Of a stretch of 64,000 nt of DNA, positions 25,438 through 33,595 are shown piece after piece (within the stretch, counting starts at the first letter, position 1; each line of letters begins with the position of its first letter). A program made the position numbers and the translations under genes. The DNA is from Alphaproteobacteria bacterium (GTDB taxonomy: Bacteria; Pseudomonadota; Alphaproteobacteria; UBA2966; CAIVPW01): NCBI GenBank assembly GCA_947481575.1, contig CANKGV010000006.1:51349-115348 (forward strand), in the 5' to 3' direction. The notes beneath the pieces are model-generated. The model saw nothing but the letters and a program-made list of their open reading frames with translations, was not told the DNA's origin and did no database searches.

Positions 25438-25461
25438 GTGGCCGGTCCGCAGACCGGCCAC
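25438..25461 (-). terminator. Perfect hairpin after the old yellow enzyme gene
   Basis: GTGGCCGGTC and GACCGGCCAC form a 10-bp perfect stem with the loop CGCA, 12 nt beyond the stop of the minus-strand OYE gene. There is no U-tract, so it may act with Rho or protect the mRNA 3' end. Confidence 0.5.
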
Positions 25462-25473
25462 GTGCTCGCAGTA

Positions 25474-26550
25474 CTAGGCGCTCAACGACGCGTAGTCAGT
25501 GTAGCCCTTCGCGCCCGGCGTATAGAACGTCGCCATGTCGGGCGGGTTGATCGCCGATCCGGCTTTCATGCGGGCGACCAAGTCCGGGTTGGCCAGGAAC
25601 GGCCGCCCGAACGCCACCAAGTCCCCGCGGTTCTCGGCCAGGGCTTGCTCGGCCGTCTCGCGGCTAAAGCCGCCGGCGACGATGAACGCGCCGCCGAACC
25701 GCTTGCGCATCTGCAGCTTGAACGGGGCCGGCACCGGTGGCGCGCCCATCGCCGAGTGATCAACCAAGTGCAGGTACAGCAGCTTCATCGCCCCAAGCTT
25801 CTCGGCCAACGTGTAGTACTGCTCGTCGACGCCATCGAACGCGCCGGTCGCCGCCGCCGCGCCATAGGGCGACAAGCGAATGCCAAGACGCCCGGCGCCG
25901 ATCGCAGCCGCCACCGCCGTCGCCGCTTCGATCGCGAAGCGATTGCGGGCCGCCGCACTGCCGCCGTAACCGTCGGTGCGCTTGTTCACGTTGCCGTTCA
26001 GGAACTGCTCGATCAGGTAGCCGTTGGCACCGTGCAGTTCGACGCCATCGAACCCGGCCTCAATGGCAAGCTTCGCGGAATCAGCGAATTCCTTGATCGC
26101 CTGGGCGATGTCGGCTTCGGTCATTGCCGCCGGCTTGCTGTGATCCAGCATGCCGCCTTGGTCGGTCCACATCTGGCCCGGGCACACCTCAGCAGTGGAC
26201 GACACCACGCGCGCGCCGGCCGGCATGTTGTTCAAATGCGAAACACGGCCGGTGTGCATCAACTGAACGACGATCTTGCCGCCGGCGCGGTGCACGGCAT
26301 CGGTGACCAGGCGCCAGCCCTTCGCTTGAGCGGCGTTGTACAGCCCCGGCATGCGGGCATACCCCATCCCGTTCGGGGACGGCGAGGTGCCTTCGGTCAC
26401 GATCAGCCCGGCGCTGGCGCGCTGGCCGTAGTACTCGGCCATCAGGGCATTGGGCGTGTTGCCTTCGGAATTGCGGCACCGCGTCATCGGCGACATCACG
26501 GTACGATTCTTCAACTGCAGGCCACCAAGCGCGAACGATTCGAACAGCAT
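25474..26550 (-). CDS. Old yellow enzyme family alkene reductase (NemA-like)
   Basis: A 358-residue flavin TIM-barrel enzyme. Motifs include MSPMTRCRN (FMN-binding start), HTGRVSH, DGVELHGANGYLIEQFLN (substrate/FMN contacts) and VAFGRPFLANPDL (phosphate site). The start at 26550 fits family length and lies behind AAAGG. Members reduce activated C=C bonds such as N-ethylmaleimide, nitrate esters and quinone-like electrophiles with NAD(P)H. An ATTGAT-N4-ATCAAT inverted repeat lies about 75 bp upstream and could be a regulator site. No regulator gene is adjacent. Confidence 0.9.
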   Translation of the reverse strand: MLFESFALGGLQLKNRTVMSPMTRCRNSEGNTPNALMAEYYGQRASAGLIVTEGTSPSPNGMGYARMPGLYNAAQAKGWRLVTDAVHRAGGKIVVQLMHTGRVSHLNNMPAGARVVSSTAEVCPGQMWTDQGGMLDHSKPAAMTEADIAQAIKEFADSAKLAIEAGFDGVELHGANGYLIEQFLNGNVNKRTDGYGGSAAARNRFAIEAATAVAAAIGAGRLGIRLSPYGAAAATGAFDGVDEQYYTLAEKLGAMKLLYLHLVDHSAMGAPPVPAPFKLQMRKRFGGAFIVAGGFSRETAEQALAENRGDLVAFGRPFLANPDLVARMKAGSAINPPDMATFYTPGAKGYTDYASLSA

Positions 26551-26624
26551 GTCGACAGACCTTTCAGGGTTCCGGGGAGGGATCGGGCAAGCGGCCATTG
26601 GGCGCACGCGCCCGGGCCACGTTC

Positions 26625-26640
26625 ATTGATGCATATCAAT
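26625..26640. promoter_or_regulatory. Inverted repeat ATTGAT-N4-ATCAAT upstream of the OYE gene
   Basis: Perfect 6-bp arms flank GCAT in an AT-rich patch within GC-rich DNA, 75 bp upstream of the alkene-reductase start and 50 bp downstream of the holin-like gene's stop. Position and symmetry suit a dimeric regulator. This is inferred only. Confidence 0.35.
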
Positions 26641-26689
26641 ATGTATGCCGGATGGCCCGGCACGGCAACCGCCCCGCGCCGCGGCCGGG

Positions 26690-27109
26690 CTATGCGGGTT
26701 GGTCCGGGTCGCGCTTGCGCGCGCCGGTGAGCATTCCCAGGAGCAGGGCGATCAGCAGCAGCGGCGTGGTGGCCCCGGCAGCACCGGCCACGGAGCCGTC
26801 CGCCACGCTTTGCGGCGGCGCTGCAGCGCGGGGACCGCGAACCGCCAGCACCAGCCCGAGCCCGGCCACCGTCAACGCGCCCCCGATGATCGCGGCCGCT
26901 TGAATCGCCCCCAGCCACGCCGCCAAGGCAAGGAACCCGGCGGCCAGCAAGAACCCAAAACCCGCCACGAGGAGGACAGCGGCGAAGCAAAAGACCGCCA
27001 CGCGAATCGCGGCGACCCGCACCGCCCGCCGGATCTTGCCGCCCAGCGGCGCGACTCCGAGCCCAACCAATGCCGACCGAAGCGCCCCCATCATCGCCGT
27101 TCCGGTCAC
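26690..27109 (-). CDS. YqjE-like/phage-holin superfamily (DUF1469) membrane protein
   Basis: A 139-residue protein with two strong central hydrophobic helices (about 38-60 and 70-90) and a third C-terminal one (about 114-126). An amphipathic N-terminal basic segment precedes them, as in DUF1469/phage_holin_3_6 proteins. GTG at 27109 overlaps the TGA of the DUF883 gene (GTGA). In E. coli the paired YqjD (DUF883) and YqjE behave as inner-membrane partners, and the same pairing is present here. 'Holin' in the family name does not imply a phage. Confidence 0.7.
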   Translation of the reverse strand: MTGTAMMGALRSALVGLGVAPLGGKIRRAVRVAAIRVAVFCFAAVLLVAGFGFLLAAGFLALAAWLGAIQAAAIIGGALTVAGLGLVLAVRGPRAAAPPQSVADGSVAGAAGATTPLLLIALLLGMLTGARKRDPDQPA

Positions 27110-27366
27110 CGCCGCAGCATCGTTCCGGCCACCAGTCCGATCGCAGCGGCGACCACAACGCTGGTCAGGGGGTGCGCTTTCACAACACCCTCGACCACTT
27201 CTTCCAGTTCACCGGCCCGGCCGGCCGCCTCGGAGATCGCCTGCGTGACGCCCGCCCCGCCGCGCTGCTTGAGCTGATCGGTCAGGCGCTCCAGGTCGGC
27301 ACGCAGCTTCGCCACGTCCGCGGCGATCGTCTCGAAATCGACGTCCTCGCTGTGGGTCTGTTTCAT
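27106..27366 (-). CDS. DUF883 family (ElaB/YqjD-like) tail-anchored membrane protein
   Basis: An 86-residue protein: an acidic, Lys-containing N-terminal helix (about 8-35) likely to form a coiled coil, then HPLTSVVVAAAIGLVAGTML, a single C-terminal membrane anchor followed by RR. This is the ElaB/YqjD layout. In E. coli YqjD attaches ribosomes to the inner membrane in stationary phase. A GGAGG-like site (CGGAGGATTTTCG) precedes the ATG. It is the first gene of a two-gene operon with the YqjE-like gene. Confidence 0.8.
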   Translation of the reverse strand: MKQTHSEDVDFETIAADVAKLRADLERLTDQLKQRGGAGVTQAISEAAGRAGELEEVVEGVVKAHPLTSVVVAAAIGLVAGTMLRR

Positions 27367-27616
27367 CGAAAATCCTCCGGCGGAGCACTATCTACTGTTC
27401 AATGTTGGATGAAGAATCTAAGTAACACGCAGATTCCTTAGCGGATTGTCGACAGATCCACCATCCGCATAGTTGCTTACCCGCGGCGCGCAATTTCCCG
27501 TCGAGGCCTTCTGCAAACCTACAATTGTGGCCAACCCTGTGCGCAATTGGACACCACGGTTCGTCATGGTGTCGGAGACTGTGAACCGCGCGCCACCAGC
27601 CCAGAAGGAAGACAAC

Positions 27617-27700
27617 ATGCATATTCGACCCATGGTTCCGGCCGCGCTGGCGATTGTCTGCTTCGCCCTGTCCGCCTGCATCATCATCCCGATTCCGTAG
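27617..27700 (+). CDS. Tiny lipoprotein (27 aa)
   Basis: ATG at 27617 follows AGAAGGAAG at good spacing. The 27 residues are almost only a lipoprotein signal peptide: basic start, hydrophobic core, lipobox LSAC at residues 18-21, and a six-residue mature tail IIIPIP. Such ultrashort lipoproteins recall entericidins. No homologue is recognised. The preceding 250 bp (27367-27616) hold no convincing gene. Confidence 0.45.
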   Translation: MHIRPMVPAALAIVCFALSACIIIPIP

Positions 27701-27788
27701 GCCGCGGTCGCGCGCGTACCGGCCCCACCACGCCACCGCCCCAATCTTGCCGTAACATCGGCTACCGCACCCGGCCGGACGGAGACCC

Positions 27789-28853
27789 ATGGGCGAGCAG
27801 ATCATCACCCCCACTGCCACGGCGGATGCGCACACCAGCGACCGGGTCCGTCAGGTTCTCCTGATCGCCGCCATCGTCGGCGGCGTGTACCTCTGCTACC
27901 GGATGGCGTTGCCGTTCGTCCCATCCTTGGCGTGGGCGCTCGGCATCGGCGTATTGGTTGCGCCGATCCACAGCCGCCTCGAGCGTTGGCTTGGCGGGCG
28001 GGCCATGGGCGCCTCTGCGTCTGTCATCATCGTGGCGGTCATCGTTGCGGTGCCGGCCATGTTCGTGATCCACCGGTTGATCTTCGAGGCCGCCAAGGGT
28101 GCGGAGCTGGTCAAGGCCAGCATCGAGACCGATGCTTGGGCCCAAGCCCTGAACGCCAATCCGCGCCTCGCGCCCATCGCCGATTGGGTGAACCGGCAAT
28201 TCAACCTGCCGCAAATGGCCGGCAACGCCGCGGCGTGGCTCGCCAACTCCAGTGCGTCCTTCGTCCGCCTTTCGTTCGTGCAGCTCGGCGGAATGGTGCT
28301 GACCTTCTACTTGCTGTTCTATTTCCTGAGGGATCGCGGGTCGGCCCTAGTTTGGCTCCGCGGCCTGTCGCCGCTGTCCGACACGGAGATGGACACGCTG
28401 TTCGAGCGCGTCGTCGACACCGTGCATGCAACCCTCTACGGCACGGTCGCCATCGCCATCGTGCAGGGGACCCTGGGCGGCCTGATGTTCTGGTGGCTCG
28501 GCCTGCCGGCGCCGATGCTGTGGGGCCTGATGATGGCGCTGCTCGCGATCGTGCCGGTCTTCGGCGCCTTCATCATCTGGATTCCGGCGGCGATCTATCT
28601 CGCCATCATCGGCCACTGGGGGCAGGCCCTGACATTGGCGATTTGGGGTGGCTTCGTCGTCAGCACGATCGACAACGTCTTGTACCCCATGCTGGTCGGC
28701 AATCGGCTCAAACAGCATACGGTCGTGGCGTTCATCGCGCTGGTCGGCGGGGTCACCGTATTCGGCTCGTCGGGCCTGATCCTCGGGCCCGTCGTAGCCG
28801 CGGTGACGATGCTGCTGCTGGAAATCTGGCAGGCGCGCCTGCGCCACCAGTAA
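27789..28853 (+). CDS. AI-2E family (PerM/TqsA-like) transporter
   Basis: A 354-residue polytopic protein with about seven to eight transmembrane helices. The family layout is clear: two helices near the N-terminus (about 24-62), one at about 75-95, a cytosolic/periplasmic helical segment, then a C-terminal helix bundle containing YPMLVGNRLKQHTVVAFIALVGG and a final GLILGPVVAA. The family includes AI-2 exporters and Na+/H+ antiporters, so the substrate is not predictable. No quorum-sensing gene is nearby. Confidence 0.85.
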   Translation: MGEQIITPTATADAHTSDRVRQVLLIAAIVGGVYLCYRMALPFVPSLAWALGIGVLVAPIHSRLERWLGGRAMGASASVIIVAVIVAVPAMFVIHRLIFEAAKGAELVKASIETDAWAQALNANPRLAPIADWVNRQFNLPQMAGNAAAWLANSSASFVRLSFVQLGGMVLTFYLLFYFLRDRGSALVWLRGLSPLSDTEMDTLFERVVDTVHATLYGTVAIAIVQGTLGGLMFWWLGLPAPMLWGLMMALLAIVPVFGAFIIWIPAAIYLAIIGHWGQALTLAIWGGFVVSTIDNVLYPMLVGNRLKQHTVVAFIALVGGVTVFGSSGLILGPVVAAVTMLLLEIWQARLRHQ

Positions 28854-28858
28854 GACGC

Positions 28859-29098
28859 TCAGCGCTTCTTGCCGAAGATCTGGTCCCAGTTGTTGCGGTA
28901 GCGGTCGGTGACGGCCTTTTGGCCCTCACCGTCGCTGCGACTCAACTTCTCGACCGGAGCGCTAGCGGATGGCTTCGCATCTGCCTTGCCTTCCGGCGCG
29001 GGTGCCGCCGCGGCCGTGGCGCTTGGGGCAGCAGCGGGTGCCGCCTCAGCCTTAGCCGCTGGCTTTGCCGAGCTACTCGTCTTCTTGCCGGCCGACAT
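28859..29098 (-). CDS. Ala/Pro/Lys-rich disordered small protein
   Basis: A 79-residue protein. The first 50 residues are Ala-, Pro- and Lys-rich low complexity, followed by a more ordered C-terminal segment (GQKAVTDRYRNNWDQIFGKK). Its start overlaps the upstream YodC-like gene by 26 nt, which argues for a coupled operon. I recognise no family; the aromatic/basic C-terminus is the only candidate functional part. Confidence 0.55.
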   Translation of the reverse strand: MSAGKKTSSSAKPAAKAEAAPAAAPSATAAAAPAPEGKADAKPSASAPVEKLSRSDGEGQKAVTDRYRNNWDQIFGKKR

Positions 29099-29282
29099 TC
29101 ACGCCTCCTGCCACCAACCGGTCAAACGGCATCAGCGCCTCCACCGGAAACGCCTCCTCTTTGGTCTTGCCGGCGCGGGTGAACCACTTGCACGTGATCC
29201 GCCCTTCCTTGTCGGTGCCAATGACCGTCATCTTCGGGCCGTCGGACTTGAGCCGGACGACATCTCCAACAGTGAAGTCCAC
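29073..29282 (-). CDS. YodC-like (DUF2158) small protein
   Basis: A 69-residue protein. FTVGDVVRLKSDGPKMTVIG, then a tryptophan/cysteine stretch (ITCKWFTRAGKTKEEAFP), is the DUF2158/YodC pattern, a small SH3-like barrel of unknown function. The length is normal for the family. The 173-bp interval upstream to the divergent Sel1 gene should carry its promoter. It is the first gene of a pair with the disordered Ala-rich protein. Confidence 0.75.
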   Translation of the reverse strand: MDFTVGDVVRLKSDGPKMTVIGTDKEGRITCKWFTRAGKTKEEAFPVEALMPFDRLVAGGVNVGRQEDE

Positions 29283-29455
29283 GGCAATCCTTTTGGGCAG
29301 CTAGCGCTGCGGGCGGAATGCCCACAGCCCGCGTCGAGTATCACGTCTGCCGCCGCCCGTCGCGGGCCGCGGATGGCGATGTGAGCTCCCTTGCAACGGC
29401 GAATACGTAGTCCCTCTCATGCCCTGCGGTGGCCATCCGGCGTAGGCTGGTCTCC

Positions 29456-29947
29456 ATGTACAGGCTTCTTGCGGTGACGTTGCTTGCGGCAATCCAGGCT
29501 TGGCCGGTTGCCGCCGGGCCGATTGAGGACGGGACGGCCGCCTACAATCGGGGCGACTATGCGACCGCACTGCAGATATGGCGGCCGCTGGCCGACCGCG
29601 GCGACCCCGACATTCAGGTGTTCCTCGGCAACATGTTTGCCTTTGGTCAGGGCATGCCGCGAGACTACGTCGCGGCCACCCAGTGGTACCGCCTGGCCGC
29701 CGACTACGGCCAGCCGGACGCGCAGTACAACCTTGGGCTCATGTACGACGGCGGCCACGGGCTGCCGCAGGACTTCGTCCAGGCGCACGTGTGGTTTGCG
29801 CTCGCCATCGCGAACTTCCCAGCATCCCGCACCAAGGACCGCGCCGATGCGGACGAAGGACTGCGGTTCGTCGCCGCCAAGATGACGCCCGAGCAGATCG
29901 CTGAGGCGCGAACCCTTGCGTCGGCGTGGAAGCCTAGATCGCGCTAG
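29456..29947 (+). CDS. Secreted Sel1-repeat protein (short)
   Basis: A 163-residue protein. ATG at 29456 opens a signal peptide (YRLLAVTLLAAIQAWPVAA). Three Sel1/TPR units follow (NRGDYATALQIWRPLA; LGNMFAFGQGMPRDYVAATQ; NLGLMYDGGHGLPQDFVQA). A C-terminal helix with MTPEQIAEARTLA ends the protein. It is much shorter than the Sel1 protein at 2168. The partner is unknown. It is followed 28 nt downstream by a convergent tRNA gene. Confidence 0.8.
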   Translation: MYRLLAVTLLAAIQAWPVAAGPIEDGTAAYNRGDYATALQIWRPLADRGDPDIQVFLGNMFAFGQGMPRDYVAATQWYRLAADYGQPDAQYNLGLMYDGGHGLPQDFVQAHVWFALAIANFPASRTKDRADADEGLRFVAAKMTPEQIAEARTLASAWKPRSR

Positions 29948-29975
29948 GTTTTGCCCAGTCCGGCCGGGCGAACGC

Positions 29976-30061
29976 TGGTACGAGGGAGGGGACTTGAACC
30001 CCTAAGCCCTTGCGGGCAGCGGATTTTGAGTCCGCCGTGTCTGCCGTTCCACCACCCTCGC
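29976..30061 (-). tRNA. tRNA-Leu (anticodon CAA)
   Basis: Minus-strand cloverleaf: the acceptor GCGAGGG pairs with CCCTCGT (one G-U), discriminator A, and CCA is encoded at 29976-29978. The anticodon stem-loop GCGGACTCAAAATCCGC gives CAA. A long variable arm (TGCCCGCAAGGGCT) is class II, as expected for Leu. The T-loop is GGTTCAAGTCC. Confidence 0.93.
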
Positions 30062-30214
30062 AACGGGGTGAAACCTACTCTCGCTGCCCCATCCGCATCA
30101 ACCCACTCGCGCGGCGGGTGGTGCGAGGCCGCGGCGGCGGCCGGGCGGGGCATGGACTCTCGCCCCCCGTTCTTTGCCCTATGATCGATCCGCAGCGTGG
30201 TCAGGGGTTGCCGG

Positions 30215-32455
30215 ATGCGTGGCGTACAATCGATCGCGGTGGCCCTGTCGGTGCTCCTCACCGGCTGCGGCGGCGGGGGTGGTGGGGGCGGCGGCACGTC
30301 GAGCCCCTCGCCCACCGCCGCGTTTGAAACCGGCGAATACAACGCCCAGTACGGTCTGGGCATCGTCCGCGCCGCCTATTCCTATCTGCGCGGCGCGACC
30401 GGCGCCGGCGTCTCGGTCGCGGTGATCGACACCGGTCTGGACACCACCCACCCCGACCTTGCCGGCCGCGTCGCCGCCGGTGGCTTCGACTTCGTCGCGA
30501 ATTCCGCCACCGTCACCGACCCCAATGGCCACGGCACCCATGTCACCGGCCTGATTGCCGCCAATCGCGACGGCACGGGAATGCATGGCGTTGCCTACGG
30601 CGCCCAGGTCGTGCCGCTCCGGTTCCTGAATGCCGCCGGCTCCGGTACATCCAACGACGCCGCGCTGGCATACAACCGCGCCGTCGCGTTGGGCGTGCGC
30701 ATCATCAACAACAGCTGGGGCTCGACCGGGCAGGTCACTGGCACCACCGCGGTACAGTTCGCGGCGGCGGAACCGAATCTGCTGGCGGCGGTGCAAAACG
30801 CCGATACCAACAACGCGATCAGCGTGTTTGCCGCCGGCAACGGCGTGCAGATCTTCGGCACCACGGTCGGGTTCGCCAACCCCACCGTCGAGGCCGGCCT
30901 GCCGCATCTGTTCCCGGCCTTGGCCGACACCTGGGTCGCCGTGGTGGCCGTCGATCGCAACGGCAACCTGCCCACCTTCAGCAGCCAGTGCGGCGTGGCG
31001 GCGTCGTGGTGCATCGCAGCGCCGGGCGGCGGCACGGCCGCCGGTACCGCGATCTACTCCACCGCCGCGGGTGGCGGCTACACGCTGTACTCCGGCACGT
31101 CGATGGCCGCCCCCCAAGTGTCGGGCGCCCTCGCATTGCTACGACAATTGTTTCCGACCCTCACGGCCCAGCAGATCGTCGCGCGCCTGTTCCTGGCTGC
31201 CAACCGCAACGGCCAATACGGCAATTCCACGATCTTCGGCCAAGGCCTGCTCGACATCGAACGCGCCACGCTCCCGCTCGGCTCCCTCGGCATCGCCATC
31301 GCAGGCGGCACGCTGACCGGCCTCGGAATATCAGGGATCAGCTTCGGCCCGGCGTTCGGCAACGGTCTTGAGGAGTCCCTGGCCGGCCGTACGATGGTGG
31401 TGTTCGACAGCGTCGACCGCGCCAAGTTCGCGGTGCGGGTTGGCGATCTCGCCCGGCCAACGGCCGCGGCGTTCTCTGCCCAGGATCGCTTGCCGGTATT
31501 CGGCCTCACGCCCCGTACCCAGTCGCTGCACGTGGGGCGGGCGGAAGCCGCCTTCGCGTTTGCCGCAACCGCCAGCGCCCCCGCTGCACCCAGCGCTGTG
31601 TCCGCCTTCACCCTGTCGCTCCCGACCTACACAGGGCCACGCCTCTCGCTCAGCTATGCCACCGACCCCGCGCTCGCGTTCCGGATGGGCGATACTGCCG
31701 TGGCGTCCCAGGCCCTCGCCGCCCCCGCCGCACTCGCCGTCCCCTATCTGCAGCTGTTTGACCGCGCTGTCGGCGCCGCCGCCGCAACATCCTTCGGCAC
31801 CGTGCGCGCCGGTGCGTTCGTGCACCGCAGCGATGCCGACGACATCGACGCCGGCGGCGGGATGGTGGAGTGGCGTTCACCCGCCACCAACCGCGGCGCC
31901 GTGGCGCTGCAGCTTGGCACGGTGTTCGAGCGCGACACGGTCCTCGGCACCCGCGGCACCGGCGCCTTTGCCACCGATGGAGGCACCCGCACGACGTTCT
32001 GGGGGGTTACCGCCGACCTCGCGGTGACCCCGCGTGTGCGGCTGATCGGCGCGGCCTACCAGGGCGCAACCCACACCGTACCGGCCGGTCCGTCCCTCAT
32101 CGACCGCATGTCGACTGTGGCCACCAATGCCGTTGCCGTGGGCGTGGTGGCTACCGATTGGTGGGCGCCGGGCGACCGTGCCGGCGTGATTGCCAACCAG
32201 CCCCTGCGCGTCACAAAGGGCACCGCGACCCTATCGCTCGCCACGGGCATGGATGGCGCCGGACAGGTTTCGGCTACGGCGGTCGAAGCCGGGCTTAGCC
32301 CCTCAGGCCAGGAAGTCGACCTGCAGGCGTTCTACCAGCGCACCACCGGCGCCCTCACCCTCAGCTCCAGCGCTCTAGTGCGGCGGCAGCCGGGCCACGT
32401 CCGCGCCAACGGGCCCGAGGCGGCGGCTCTCGTGCGTCTGCAGCTCGCGTTTTAG
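30215..32455 (+). CDS. Lipidated subtilisin (S8) autotransporter, NalP/SphB1-like
   Basis: A 746-residue protein. A lipoprotein signal ends in LLTGC (Cys18), followed by a run of Gly residues. The S8 protease domain carries Asp72 (VIDTGLD), His106 (GHGTHV) and Ser296 (GTSMAAP). From about residue 450 the sequence alternates in the manner of a beta-barrel and ends in LQLAF, with the C-terminal aromatic typical of outer-membrane proteins. This is the arrangement of lipidated subtilisin autotransporters such as NalP and SphB1, which process other surface proteins. GTG at 30197 is an alternative start. Confidence 0.8.
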   Translation: MRGVQSIAVALSVLLTGCGGGGGGGGGTSSPSPTAAFETGEYNAQYGLGIVRAAYSYLRGATGAGVSVAVIDTGLDTTHPDLAGRVAAGGFDFVANSATVTDPNGHGTHVTGLIAANRDGTGMHGVAYGAQVVPLRFLNAAGSGTSNDAALAYNRAVALGVRIINNSWGSTGQVTGTTAVQFAAAEPNLLAAVQNADTNNAISVFAAGNGVQIFGTTVGFANPTVEAGLPHLFPALADTWVAVVAVDRNGNLPTFSSQCGVAASWCIAAPGGGTAAGTAIYSTAAGGGYTLYSGTSMAAPQVSGALALLRQLFPTLTAQQIVARLFLAANRNGQYGNSTIFGQGLLDIERATLPLGSLGIAIAGGTLTGLGISGISFGPAFGNGLEESLAGRTMVVFDSVDRAKFAVRVGDLARPTAAAFSAQDRLPVFGLTPRTQSLHVGRAEAAFAFAATASAPAAPSAVSAFTLSLPTYTGPRLSLSYATDPALAFRMGDTAVASQALAAPAALAVPYLQLFDRAVGAAAATSFGTVRAGAFVHRSDADDIDAGGGMVEWRSPATNRGAVALQLGTVFERDTVLGTRGTGAFATDGGTRTTFWGVTADLAVTPRVRLIGAAYQGATHTVPAGPSLIDRMSTVATNAVAVGVVATDWWAPGDRAGVIANQPLRVTKGTATLSLATGMDGAGQVSATAVEAGLSPSGQEVDLQAFYQRTTGALTLSSSALVRRQPGHVRANGPEAAALVRLQLAF

Positions 32456-32506
32456 CGCGCGAACAGTTGTTTCCGCACGGGCATGCGGCGCACTAGATTG
32501 GCGCCC

Positions 32507-33016
32507 ATGATGATCGACGAACTCACCCGCGGCAGCCGCGGTCCGCTGCTGATCGCGCTGGCCGGCATCGGCATCCTCGGCACCGCCCTGGCGTCGCAGT
32601 TCTTCGGCGGATTGAACCCGTGCCATCTGTGCATGTACCAGCGCGGGCCGTATGCGTTCGTGATCCCCGCCGCCATGTTGGCCGCAAGTTTGGTGCTCGC
32701 GGGCCGCGATCGTGCCGCCGCCGCCATCACTGCGCTGTGCTCTGCGGCGTTCGTGATCGGTGCGGGCGTCGCGACGTTCCACGTCGGCGTCGAACAGAAA
32801 TGGTGGGAGGGCTCCAGCGCGTGCGTCGGCGTGGCCTCCGGCGCCGCCAAGACGGTCGACCAGCTCCGCAGTCTCCTCGAGACCGCGCCGGTGATCCGGT
32901 GCGATGAAATCGCTTGGCAGATGTTCGGTATCTCGATGGCCGGCTACAACCTGATCGCGTCCGTCGCCCTCGCCGTATTCGCGCTGATCGCCGCCCGCAT
33001 CCTGGCCTACCGGTGA
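32507..33016 (+). CDS. dsbB: DsbB disulfide bond formation protein
   Basis: A 169-residue inner-membrane protein with four transmembrane helices. The first periplasmic loop has CHLC (Cys39, Cys42) and the second has Cys106 and Cys132, the four redox Cys of DsbB that reoxidise DsbA and pass electrons to ubiquinone. The stop overlaps the next start (GTGA). Pairing with coq7, a ubiquinone-synthesis gene, is common in alphaproteobacteria. The start may be 32507 or 32510. Confidence 0.9.
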   Translation: MMIDELTRGSRGPLLIALAGIGILGTALASQFFGGLNPCHLCMYQRGPYAFVIPAAMLAASLVLAGRDRAAAAITALCSAAFVIGAGVATFHVGVEQKWWEGSSACVGVASGAAKTVDQLRSLLETAPVIRCDEIAWQMFGISMAGYNLIASVALAVFALIAARILAYR

Positions 33017-33558
33017 GCGCCCCCACACGCCTGCCCGGCGATCCCACGGCGCGCCAGGAACTGGAACGTGCGCTCAGGGTCGACCACGCCGGCGAGTACG
33101 GCGCGATCCGCATCTACCAGGGCCAACTCGCCGTGCTGGGGCGGGGCCCGAGCGGCGCCACCATCCGCCACATGGCGGAACAGGAACAGCGCCACCTTGA
33201 GGCATTCGCTGCCTTGCTGGCGGAACGGCGGGTGCGCCCGACGCTGCTATCGCCAATTTGGCACGTTGCCGGCTTCGCGCTGGGCGCCGCCACCGCCCTG
33301 ATGGGCGAAAAGTCCGCCATGGCGTGCACGGTCGCCGTCGAAGACGTCATCGACGACCACTACCGCCGCCAAAGCGAGCGGCTGTCCGAGTCCGAACCCG
33401 CCCTGTGCCAGACCATCGACGCTTTCCGCGCCGATGAAGCCGGTCACCGCGACACCGCGTTGGCCGAGGGCGCCGAGCAGGCCCCCGCCTACGACCTGCT
33501 AAGCCTCGGAATTCGCACGGGAACTAGGCTTGCGATCTGGTTGTCGGAACGATTGTAG
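33013..33558 (+). CDS. coq7: COQ7 family demethoxyubiquinone hydroxylase
   Basis: A 181-residue protein of the di-iron carboxylate family. The ligand motifs are DHAGEYGA, EQEQRHLEAF, VEDVIDDHY and ADEAGHRD, in the usual order, giving two E-x-x-H pairs and additional Glu. COQ7 hydroxylates 2-octaprenyl-3-methyl-6-methoxy-benzoquinol late in ubiquinone synthesis. GTG at 33013 overlaps dsbB, and the N-terminus then fits the family length. Translational coupling is likely. Confidence 0.92.
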   Translation: MSAPTRLPGDPTARQELERALRVDHAGEYGAIRIYQGQLAVLGRGPSGATIRHMAEQEQRHLEAFAALLAERRVRPTLLSPIWHVAGFALGAATALMGEKSAMACTVAVEDVIDDHYRRQSERLSESEPALCQTIDAFRADEAGHRDTALAEGAEQAPAYDLLSLGIRTGTRLAIWLSERL

Positions 33559-33595
33559 ACAGGTCGGCGTAGCGTAACGTCCCGTACCGTTCCGG

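Noticed and set aside
26690..27109. Phage holin suggesting a prophage
   Set aside because: The protein is of the YqjE-like chromosomal group paired with DUF883; no phage genes surround it.
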